The notes below the pieces were generated by a model, which had not been told where the DNA came from, did not search any database, and saw only the letters and a program-made list of their open reading frames with translations. A stretch of 22,522 bases of DNA. It comes from Trebonia sp030042015. GTDB taxonomy: Bacteria; Actinomycetota; Actinomycetes; Streptosporangiales; Streptosporangiaceae. Position 1 is the first letter of the stretch; each line of letters starts with the position of its first letter. The DNA lies in assembly GCF_030042015.1 (NCBI RefSeq), contig NZ_JASIAL010000112.1, positions 1 to 22,522 of the forward strand, read 5' to 3'. Positions 14,343 through 22,522 of the stretch are shown here, in pieces. The translations under genes were made by a program, and so were the position numbers.

Positions 14343-14847
14343 CCCGGACCGGGTCCGGCTGGCCGCCGAGGCGCTGGCGCTGGCGCGGGCGGACGCGTGG
14401 GCAAGGGGTGAGCGGCCCCAGGGGCCAGCGGGGTTCGGGGGGACGGGTGGTTCCCCCGAGCGGGGGGTCCCCGGGGGGTCGTCCCCCAGGGGAGATGCCG
14501 AACGGCCCAGGCGGGAGGATCCGCAGCCGCTCGGCACCGCCCTGGGCGGGCTGCTGTCCGCACGGGGGTGGCGGCAGCGGGCTGCGGTGGGCGGGGTGTT
14601 CGGCGGCTGGGCGGAGATCGTCGGCCCGCAGCTTGCGGCGCATACCAGGCCAGAGTCCTTTGCCGACGGGGAGCTGGTGGTCAGCGCCGACTCTGCCGCG
14701 TGGGCGACCCAGGTGCGGCTGCTGGCACCGCAGCTGCTTCGGCGGCTCGCCGAGGAGCTTGGCGCGGGAACAGTCCGCCGGGTCCGGGTCAGGGGGATCG
14801 ACGGGAGGCGGACAACCCAGGGGCTAACGGGCCCCGAGAGTCCGTAA
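14332..14847 (+). CDS. dciA: DUF721 / DciA-like protein
   Basis: A 171-residue protein with a C-terminal DUF721 domain (about residues 60-160: WAEIVGPQLAAHTRPESF, then ADSAAWATQVRLLAPQLL). Members called DciA help load the DnaB helicase in bacteria lacking DnaC or DnaI; the equivalent gene sits between recF and gyrB in actinobacteria. The N-terminus (DRVRLAAEALALARADAWARG) is typical. Residues about 27-54 are a Gly/Pro/Ser-rich stretch encoded by stacked G/C palindromes. The ATG at 14332 overlaps recF by 11 nt. Its function in this organism is inferred from family and place. Confidence 0.88.
   Translation: MRPDPDRVRLAAEALALARADAWARGERPQGPAGFGGTGGSPERGVPGGSSPRGDAERPRREDPQPLGTALGGLLSARGWRQRAAVGGVFGGWAEIVGPQLAAHTRPESFADGELVVSADSAAWATQVRLLAPQLLRRLAEELGAGTVRRVRVRGIDGRRTTQGLTGPESP
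14410..14494. repeat. Stacked G/C palindromes inside dciA
   Basis: A homopolymer-rich segment within the dciA linker containing GGCCCC-A-GGGGCC (14414-14426), CCCCCG-AG-CGGGGG (14453-14466) and GGGGG-TCGT-CCCCC (14474-14487). It encodes low-complexity Gly/Pro/Ser residues between the conserved N-terminal helix and the DUF721 domain. It resembles palindromic intergenic repeats that have entered a coding region in frame, but no second copy lies in this window. Confidence 0.6.
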
Positions 14848-14988
14848 CCACAGCTAAAATGGAAGGTGGTCATGCGGGCAGGACTGCCGGTGGTCGCGGC
14901 CCTAGGCGGCCGTATGACCGCAGCGCGGTTCGGGCTTGGCTGATCGCAACGCCGATTGCCCGGTCGCCGGGGGCCGGGGCGCTGCCTG
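14848..14988 (+). promoter_or_regulatory. gyrB upstream leader
   Basis: 141 nt between dciA and gyrB. TAAAAT at 14855-14860 is a good -10 hexamer, the most A-rich spot here, but no convincing -35 lies 16-19 nt before it. A gyrB promoter here is expected, since gyrase genes are often supercoiling-regulated. No terminator hairpin is obvious after dciA. Confidence 0.4.
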
Positions 14989-16983
14989 ATGCAGGATGGA
15001 GTTTCATTGTCGTACGATGCGCGGTCGATCACGGTACTTGAGGGCCTTGAGGCCGTCCGCAAACGTCCGGGCATGTACGTCGGCTCGACGGGTGAACGGG
15101 GACTCCACCATCTGGTCTACGAGGTTGTCGACAACTCGGTCGACGAGGCCCTGGCCGGCTATGCCGACGATATCGAGGTAACCCTGCTGGCCGACGGGGG
15201 CATCCGGGTGCGGGACAACGGGCGCGGCATCCCGGTGGACGAGCACCCGGTGGAGAAGCGGCCGGCGCTCGAGGTGGTGCTGACCACGCTCCACTCGGGC
15301 GGCAAGTTCGACGGCAAGTCCTACGCCGTCTCCGGCGGCCTGCACGGCGTCGGGGTGTCGGTGGTGAACGCGCTGTCGAGCAGGCTCGACATGGAGGTCC
15401 GCAGGGACGGGTACGTGTGGTCGCAGTCCTACGCAGGCGGTGACCCGGTCACGCCGCTCGCCCGTGGCGAGGCCACGCCCGAGACGGGAACGATAACGAC
15501 GTTCTGGCCGGACCAGTCGGTCTTCGAGACCACCGAGTGGTCGTTCGAGACGCTGTCCCGGCGGCTGCAGGAGATGGCGTTCCTCAACCGCGGGCTGCGG
15601 ATCACGCTGACCGACGAGCGGTCGCGGGCGGTCGCCGACGATGACGACGCCGACGCCGCGCCCGGCGCGGCCGTCGGCAAGGCGCGCACGGCGGTCTACC
15701 AGTACGCGGGGGGCATCGCGGACTTCGTGCGCTACCTGAACGCGTCCAAGGAGCCGGTGCACGGCTCGGTCATCGAGTTCGCTGACGAGATCGAGGGAAT
15801 GTCGGTCGAGATCGCGATGCAGTGGACCTCCTCGTACACCGAGTCCGTGCACACGTTCGCGAACACGATCAACACGGCCGAGGGCGGCACCCACGAGGAA
15901 GGGTTCCGCGCGGCGCTGACGTTCGTCGTGAACAAGTACGCCCGCGATCAGAAGCTGCTGAAGGACAAGGAAGCCAACCTCACCGGCGAGGACATCCGCG
16001 AGGGCCTCACCGCCATCGTCTCGATCAAGCTGGCCGAGCCGCAGTTCGAGGGACAGACCAAGACCAAGCTCGGCAACACCGAGGCCAAGTCGTTCGTGCA
16101 GCGGGTGGCCAACGACCGCCTGCGCGACTGGTTCGACCGCAACCCGGGCGAGGCCAAGGAGATCATCAACAAGGCGAGCCAGGCCGCCCGGGCCCGGATC
16201 GCCGCGCGGCAGGCGCGGGACCTCACCAGGCGCAAGTCCGCGATGGAGTCCAACGGGCTGCCAGGCAAGCTCGCGGACTGCCAGTCCACCGACCCGGCGC
16301 GGTCCGAGATATACGTGGTCGAGGGAGATTCGGCCGGTGGTTCGGCGAAGGGCGGCAGGAACCCGCAGTTCCAGGCGATCCTGCCCATCCGCGGCAAGAT
16401 CATCAACGTCGAGAAGTCGCGGATCGACCGGGTCCTGAAGAACACCGAGGTGCAGTCGCTGATCACCGCGCTCGGCGCCGGCATCCACGACGAGTTCGAC
16501 ATCACCAAGCTCCGCTACCACAAGATCATCCTGATGGCGGACGCCGACGTGGACGGCCAGCACATCCGGACGCTGCTGCTGACGCTGCTGTTCCGGTTCA
16601 TGAAGCCGCTGATCGAGGTCGGCCACGTCTACCTGGCGCAGCCGCCGCTTTACAAGATCAAGTGGTCCGAGCGCGGGGTCGATCCTGACTACGCGTTCTC
16701 CGACACCGAACGGGACCGTGTGATCGAGGCGGGCATCGCTCTCGGGCGGAAGGACCCGCGGCCGCGCGACGGCGTGCAGCGGTTCAAGGGCCTTGGCGAG
16801 ATGAACGCCGACGAACTGTGGGAAACCACGATGAACCCGGCGCGGCGCGTGCTGCTGCAGGTGACGCTGGACGACGCGGCGCAGGCGGACGAGCTGTTCA
16901 GCGTGCTGATGGGCGAGGACGTCGAGTCCCGCCGGTCGTTCATCACCCGCAACGCCAAGGACGTGCGGTTCCTGGACATCTGA
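14989..16983 (+). CDS. gyrB: DNA gyrase subunit B
   Basis: A 664-residue ATPase subunit of type IIA topoisomerase that with GyrA introduces negative supercoils. GHKL ATPase motifs are VVDNSVDEAL (about 46-55), DNGRGIPVD and GGLHGVGVSVVNALS. The TOPRIM domain has EGDSAGGSA and DADVDGQHIRTLLL. The C-terminal tail carries PLYKI and RFKGLGEMN. A short acidic insert (DDDDADAAPGAA) lies near residue 225. The ATG at 14989 is chosen; an in-frame TTG at 15007 has GGAG 5 nt upstream and is a serious alternative giving 658 residues, while the TTG at 14956 looks too far upstream. gyrA follows after a 60-nt spacer with a hairpin. Confidence 0.97.
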   Translation: MQDGVSLSYDARSITVLEGLEAVRKRPGMYVGSTGERGLHHLVYEVVDNSVDEALAGYADDIEVTLLADGGIRVRDNGRGIPVDEHPVEKRPALEVVLTTLHSGGKFDGKSYAVSGGLHGVGVSVVNALSSRLDMEVRRDGYVWSQSYAGGDPVTPLARGEATPETGTITTFWPDQSVFETTEWSFETLSRRLQEMAFLNRGLRITLTDERSRAVADDDDADAAPGAAVGKARTAVYQYAGGIADFVRYLNASKEPVHGSVIEFADEIEGMSVEIAMQWTSSYTESVHTFANTINTAEGGTHEEGFRAALTFVVNKYARDQKLLKDKEANLTGEDIREGLTAIVSIKLAEPQFEGQTKTKLGNTEAKSFVQRVANDRLRDWFDRNPGEAKEIINKASQAARARIAARQARDLTRRKSAMESNGLPGKLADCQSTDPARSEIYVVEGDSAGGSAKGGRNPQFQAILPIRGKIINVEKSRIDRVLKNTEVQSLITALGAGIHDEFDITKLRYHKIILMADADVDGQHIRTLLLTLLFRFMKPLIEVGHVYLAQPPLYKIKWSERGVDPDYAFSDTERDRVIEAGIALGRKDPRPRDGVQRFKGLGEMNADELWETTMNPARRVLLQVTLDDAAQADELFSVLMGEDVESRRSFITRNAKDVRFLDI

Positions 16984-16987
16984 CGAA

Positions 16988-17011
16988 GCGGTGCCGGCCA
17001 GCCGGCACCGC
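16988..17011. terminator. Perfect hairpin in the gyrB-gyrA spacer
   Basis: An 11-bp perfect inverted repeat (16988-16998 and 17001-17011) starting 5 nt after the gyrB stop, followed by GTTCGG rather than a U-tract. It may be a partial terminator, an RNA-processing site or an mRNA-stability element between cotranscribed genes. The ribosome site of gyrA (GAGGGA, 17031-17036) lies beyond it. Confidence 0.55.
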
Positions 17012-17043
17012 GTTCGGCGCGCCGATTACCGAGGGATAGCAAA

Positions 17044-19683
<2,640 letters not shown>

Positions 19684-19845
19684 GGGGACATTGGCGTCTG
19701 AGATGTAGCGGGCATTGGGCTTACCCGGAGGGGCGGGCCCGCCCTGCAGTCGGTGGTTCCAGGTCTGGCGACAGGCAAACCGCGCTCAGTCGGATAGTCT
19801 CGGCTGACATACAAAGGGACACGATTGGGAACCGAGGAGGACGGC
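19684..19845 (+). promoter_or_regulatory. gyrA-DUF3566 gene spacer
   Basis: 162 nt with no gene. GGGCGGGCCCGCCC at 19731-19744 is a perfect 14-bp palindrome that could form a short terminator stem after gyrA. The later part has TAGTCT (19795-19800) as a possible -10, and two successive ribosome sites, AAGGGA and GAGGAGG, before the DUF3566 gene. Confidence 0.35.
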
Positions 19846-21411
19846 GTGGACGAGGTGGGTCGAGCTACGGAACCGTCCCTTGCAGTTGCGCCGCCAGGCC
19901 GGGATGCCGACCCGGGCAGGGAGACCGCTGAATCGATCCCCGACAATGGGGTCATGTCTTCATCACCGATGCGACCGGCATCGTCACGGTCAGCATCATC
20001 GGGCGCTGGCTCGTCCCGCTCTGCCCCGTCCCGCCCGGGCTCGCCACGCCCGGCAACCCCGGCGGGCGCGACCGCGGATTCCGCCAGCCTGGGGAGCGCC
20101 AACGGTGTTGCTGAGAGCGCCGCCGCCGCGGCTGACGCCGCTTCGGCCAGCGCCGCTGCCGCGGCGGACCCCGCCGTTGTGCCCTTCCCCGCGGACACGA
20201 TCGGCAGGCCGAAAGGCAGCGACCGGCCCGGCGACGCGGCGGTGTCAGCCGACGCCAAGCCGGACGGCGCACGGCCGGGGGGCGGCTACAGGCAGGCGGC
20301 AAGCAACTGGTTCGCCCGGCCTGCGAAGGGCGACTCGCCCGGCACGGACCAGGCGGTGCACGCCGCCGACGGCGCCGACGGGTCCGTGTTCCTGTCCGGT
20401 GATCGCAGGCCGTCGCCGTCCTTCACGCCCGCGCCTGCCCAGCCTCCGGCCGCGCGGTCTGCCGGGCCCTCTGCCGCGCGGTCTGCCGGGCCGTCGGTGC
20501 GGGCTTCGAGCATGCCGTCGGCCCAGCCTGCTGTGCCGCCGCCCGCTGTGCAGCCCGCTGTGCCGCCTGTGCAGCCTGCTGTGGCGCCGCCGACCAGGGC
20601 CGCCAGCATGCCGTCGGCCAGGTCTACCGGGCCGCCAGGGCAGGCGCAGGTCCCCTCCGCCGCGCCGTCCTACTCCGGAGCTGCCTCGTCCGCCCGGCCG
20701 CTGTACAACCCAGCGGGCTTCCCGGGGCCGGCGGCGGTTTCAGGGGCGGCCTACCCGGCACCCGGTCCGCCCGGTCCGCGGTTCGCCGACCCCGCCCCTG
20801 GCGGGGCTCCTGGCGGGATGCCCGGCGCCGTTCCTGGCGGGATGCCGGGGGCGGTGGGGTCGGCGTCCGCCGCCATCGGTGCCGCGGCGCCCGGTGCGTC
20901 CGGGTTTTCGGCCGGCGGGGTGTCCGCGGCCGGCGGGGCCGCCGTCGGGCTGGCCGGCTATACGAGCTCGGTTGCCGGCGCCTGGCAGAACCGCACGGCA
21001 AGCGGGAGGGGGAAACCGGATACCCCTGTCCGGCGTTCCCCCCGGCGGCAGGCCCACCTGACCCTGGCGCGGGTGGAGCCCTGGTCGGTCATGAAGTTCA
21101 GCTTCGTCGCATCGGTTGTGGCGTTCATCATCTTGTTCGTGGCGGTCGCCCTGCTGTACATGGTGCTTGACGCCCTCGGCGTCTTCACGTCGCTGCAGCA
21201 CACGGTGTCGAGCATCACCTCCAGCCAGAGTTCTGCGGGCACGAACATCTCGACCTGGTTCTCGGCGTCAAGGATCCTGGGTTACACCGGCATGCTCGGG
21301 GCGTTTAACATCGTCCTGATCACCGCGATGTCCACGATCGGCGCCGTGATCTACAACCTGATCGCGCGCACGATCGGCGGCATCGAGGTCACCCTCAGGG
21401 AGACCGACTAG
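19846..21411 (+). CDS. DUF3566 domain membrane protein with long low-complexity N-terminal region
   Basis: A 521-residue protein. The C-terminal ~115 residues form the DUF3566 domain: HLTLARVEPWSVMKFSF starting near residue 404, two transmembrane segments (about 418-440 and 478-505) separated by a Ser/Thr-rich external loop, and a tail ending GGIEVTLRETD. The first ~400 residues are a disordered Ala/Pro/Gly/Ser-rich cytoplasmic region with short repeats such as AARSAGPS twice and PGGMPGAV twice. DUF3566 proteins next to gyrA are an actinobacterial hallmark; their role is not established, though links to cell-envelope growth have been proposed. The GTG at 19846 has GAGGAGG at 5 nt; the TTG at 19825 with AAGGGA is the alternative, adding 7 residues. 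Confidence 0.88.
   Translation: MDEVGRATEPSLAVAPPGRDADPGRETAESIPDNGVMSSSPMRPASSRSASSGAGSSRSAPSRPGSPRPATPAGATADSASLGSANGVAESAAAAADAASASAAAAADPAVVPFPADTIGRPKGSDRPGDAAVSADAKPDGARPGGGYRQAASNWFARPAKGDSPGTDQAVHAADGADGSVFLSGDRRPSPSFTPAPAQPPAARSAGPSAARSAGPSVRASSMPSAQPAVPPPAVQPAVPPVQPAVAPPTRAASMPSARSTGPPGQAQVPSAAPSYSGAASSARPLYNPAGFPGPAAVSGAAYPAPGPPGPRFADPAPGGAPGGMPGAVPGGMPGAVGSASAAIGAAAPGASGFSAGGVSAAGGAAVGLAGYTSSVAGAWQNRTASGRGKPDTPVRRSPRRQAHLTLARVEPWSVMKFSFVASVVAFIILFVAVALLYMVLDALGVFTSLQHTVSSITSSQSSAGTNISTWFSASRILGYTGMLGAFNIVLITAMSTIGAVIYNLIARTIGGIEVTLRETD
20450..20492 (+). repeat. 24-bp in-frame tandem duplication in the DUF3566 gene
   Basis: A 24-nt (8-codon) unit encoding AARSAGPS occurs twice in tandem (20450-20468 and 20474-20492 are identical cores). 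It lies within a longer region of degenerate PAVPP, MPSA and GGMPGA repeats, consistent with slippage in a disordered region. Confidence 0.65.
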
Positions 21412-21496
21412 CGATGCGAGCAGTGAACGGGATGCGGTAAAGTAACGCAGTCGCCGTCGCGGGAGCCTGGAGCCCTCGCTCCGCGCTGCAATCCCT

Positions 21497-21573
21497 GGGG
21501 GTATAGCTCAGTCGGTTAGAGCGCGTCCCTGATAAGGACGAGGCCCGTGGTTCAAGTCCACGTACCCCCACCA
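21497..21573 (+). tRNA. tRNA-Ile (anticodon GAT)
   Basis: A full cloverleaf: acceptor GGGGGTA/TACCCCC, D arm GCTC...GAGC, anticodon stem CGTCC/GGACG with loop CTGATAA (anticodon GAT at 21531-21533), a 5-nt variable loop and T arm CGTGG-TTCAAGT-CCACG. The discriminator A is at 21570, followed by an encoded CCA (21571-21573). A tRNA-Ile after gyrA is conserved in actinobacteria. TAAAGT at 21438-21443 could be its -10. Confidence 0.97.
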
Positions 21574-21632
21574 GACTCGCGGCTGTAGTGACTAGAGCCA
21601 AGATCTCGCCGGCCGGGCGGTAGGCTATCGAC

Positions 21633-21657
21633 CGGGCACCAAGGCTCACGGTGCCCG
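21633..21657 (+). terminator. Hairpin between tRNA-Ile and the DLW-39 gene
   Basis: An 8-bp stem (CGGGCACC at 21633-21640 with GGTGCCCG at 21650-21657) around a 9-nt loop, 60 nt after the tRNA. It is not followed by a U-run. It could end the tRNA transcript or be a leader structure of the small gene that starts 36 nt later. TAGGCT at 21621-21626 just before it resembles a -10. Confidence 0.4.
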
Positions 21658-21692
21658 CATGGTTCGCATTCGAGGTTGGAGGGTCTGGGGCA

Positions 21693-21818
21693 GTGAAGAA
21701 GCTGTTCATCCTTGTAGCCCTGCTGGTGCTCGGCGGCTTCGCCATCTGGCGGAAGGTCCAGGCGCAGCGTGCCGACCTCGACCTGTGGAGCGAAGCAACC
21801 GCACCCGACGACTACTGA
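21693..21818 (+). CDS. DLW-39 family microprotein
   Basis: A 41-residue protein: MKKLFILVALLVLGGFA, one hydrophobic segment, then IWRKVQAQRAD and the eponymous DLW motif in DLDLWSEAT, ending APDDY. The family is defined only by this conserved short sequence in actinobacteria, usually about 39 residues; its function is unknown. The hydrophobic start suggests a single-pass membrane microprotein with a charged cytoplasmic or external tail. The GTG start is supported by GGAGGG at 21678-21683 (9 nt). The place after tRNA-Ile and the DUF3566 gene is the known context. Confidence 0.9.
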   Translation: MKKLFILVALLVLGGFAIWRKVQAQRADLDLWSEATAPDDY

Positions 21819-21947
21819 AGTCATGATGGGCGACACTCCCGCTGTGTCAGTGGCACTTGTATAGTCCGTGACCAGGTAAAACGAGGTCAGCAGCGAGTGC
21901 TGTGCGGCGAGTTATCCTTTAGTCTTGTTCCGGGGACGGAGCAGGGC
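21819..21947 (+). promoter_or_regulatory. Spacer before the Cys-rich hypothetical gene, possible extended -10 promoter
   Basis: 129 nt. TGTATAGT at 21858-21865 looks like a TATAGT -10 with part of an extended -10 element, and is one of the more AT-rich spots nearby. A matching -35 is not clear. The ribosome site GGAGCAGGG precedes the ATG at 21948. Confidence 0.35.
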
Positions 21948-22280
21948 ATGACTGCCGAACCACAGCCTGCGCCGGAGGCCCCGGCGTGCCGCTACTGCGG
22001 CCGGACGGACACCGTGCTGGAGAACCGGCCGTGCTGCGGCCGGCCCGGGCACGCCGGCAATAACCCGATGGCATGCGCGGACGCCGCCGCGTGCCTGGCG
22101 TTCCTGCTGACCCCCGCCGGCGGGGACCATGAGGACCTCGACCTGGACCCGGTCCACGACACTCACGCGGACGGCTGGGACGCCGGCTACGCCGCCGGCC
22201 GCGCTGATGCCCTCAGGGACATGCGGGAGCAATGCGCCGATGTCTTCAGGGACATGCGGGAGCAAGGGGTCATCTCGTGA
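21948..22280 (+). CDS. Cys-rich (possible zinc-binding) hypothetical protein
   Basis: A 110-residue protein not recognised as a named family. After a Pro/Ala-rich start it has CRYCG, then CCGRPGHAGNN and MACADAAAC: six cysteines plus a histidine that could form a zinc-binding module. An acidic stretch (HEDLDLDPVHDTHAD) is followed by DGWDAGYAAGRADA and two copies of (L/F)RDMREQ in an 11-codon repeat. The ATG at 21948 has GGAG/CAGGG upstream; a longer frame from 21897 lacks one. The stop overlaps a short frame beginning GTG at 22277. The small size and close packing with the next gene recall accessory or mobile-element genes. The function is unknown. Confidence 0.65.
   Translation: MTAEPQPAPEAPACRYCGRTDTVLENRPCCGRPGHAGNNPMACADAAACLAFLLTPAGGDHEDLDLDPVHDTHADGWDAGYAAGRADALRDMREQCADVFRDMREQGVIS
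22213..22265 (+). repeat. 20-bp direct repeat, period 33 nt, in the Cys-rich gene
   Basis: Positions 22213-22232 and 22246-22265 are identical. The spacing of 33 nt keeps the frame and duplicates the peptide RDMREQ, which would form a short amphipathic helix repeat at the C-terminus. Confidence 0.8.
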
Positions 22281-22320
22281 GGGGTCGCTGCAACAGCTAC
22301 TCGACGCCCTGGAGGCCGCA

Positions 22321-22522
22321 ATGAACTTGCAGTCATGGCTCGTGATCACCGGGTTCGCGCTGCTCGCGCTGCTGATCCTCGTGCTCACGGTGCTATACGC
22401 ACCATGGTGGGTCACCTTGACATTCCTGATCTGCATCGTCGCCGCGCTGGCCATGGTCGGTGGTTCTGGCCGGTTATCTCCCTGTTCCAGACGCCCTGAC
22501 CCGGAAGACGGCACACCCCCGG
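22321..22522 (+). CDS. N-terminal part of a small membrane protein, 3' end outside window
   Basis: The frame is open from ATG 22321 to the window edge, at least 67 codons. It starts MNLQSWLVITGFALLALLIL, a first hydrophobic segment running to about residue 26, then APWWVT and a second hydrophobic segment (LTFLICIVAALAMVGG). A polar, Pro/Arg-rich part follows. GGAGG at 22311-22315 with 5-nt spacing strongly supports this start. The same frame is open upstream to an ATG at 22240 and would add a peptide ending LQQLLDALEAA, so a longer form overlapping the Cys-rich gene is possible. No family is recognised; small two-helix proteins like this occur in actinobacterial accessory regions. Confidence 0.6.
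   Translation, partial: MNLQSWLVITGFALLALLILVLTVLYAPWWVTLTFLICIVAALAMVGGSGRLSPCSRRPDPEDGTPP

Noticed and set aside
13044..15074. 676-codon minus-strand open frame across dnaN, recF, dciA and gyrB
   Set aside because: It spans several well-supported genes on the other strand and its translation is Pro/Arg/Ala low complexity; a GC-bias artefact.
15004..16626. 540-codon minus-strand open frame opposite gyrB
   Set aside because: The composition is Leu/Val/Arg/Asp-rich with repeated GLGV-like strings from the complement of gyrB codons; no domain is visible.

Overview
The window is the chromosomal replication-origin region of a high-GC, Streptomyces- or Streptosporangium-like actinobacterium. The evidence is the conserved order trxB-trxA, parB/parA, rsmG-jag-yidC-yidD-rnpA-rpmH, dnaA-dnaN-recF-dciA-gyrB-gyrA, DUF3566 gene, tRNA-Ile and DLW-39 gene. 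Also pointing to this group are the many GTG/TTG starts, strong GC bias, two near-perfect parS sites and a sigmaR-type promoter motif before trxB. The genus cannot be assigned from the sequence alone.

Left arm (1-6200). A truncated gene, perhaps the end of an anti-sigma factor, is followed by trxB and trxA, with a sigmaR-like promoter motif in front and a 15-bp hairpin terminator behind. A GNAT acetyltransferase gene converges on that terminator. A threonine-aldolase-family gene and parB then run rightwards, separated by two parS sites 45 bp apart. parA runs leftwards and meets parB tail to tail, with the two TAG stops sharing a CTAG tetranucleotide. The usual actinobacterial arrangement is a co-directional parAB operon, so this is the clearest structural oddity of the window.

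Leftward cluster (4990-9606). rpmH, rnpA, yidD, yidC, jag, rsmG and parA form a tightly packed array on the minus strand, with 4-nt start/stop overlaps at rnpA-yidD and yidD-yidC. It covers ribosomal protein L34, RNase P protein, membrane insertion, an RNA-binding protein with a very acidic N-terminus, 16S rRNA methylation and chromosome partition.

Origin and rightward cluster (9607-19683). The rpmH-dnaA spacer (463 nt) holds the dnaA leader, with a perfect DnaA box beside a 23-bp palindrome. The dnaA-dnaN spacer (351 nt) is the probable oriC; it has few clear DnaA boxes and one AT-rich palindromic patch. dnaN, recF and dciA are compact, with no intervening gnd gene. gyrB and gyrA follow, separated by a short spacer with a perfect hairpin. 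DciA carries a G/C-palindromic, low-complexity insert.

Right end (19684-22522). A DUF3566 membrane protein with a long Ala/Pro/Gly-rich N-terminal half is followed by tRNA-Ile(GAU) with encoded CCA, a 41-residue DLW-39 microprotein, a small Cys-rich hypothetical protein with an internal duplication, and the start of a membrane protein that runs off the window. Beyond the DLW-39 gene the content looks strain-specific. No transposase, integrase, CRISPR array or complete mobile element is visible.
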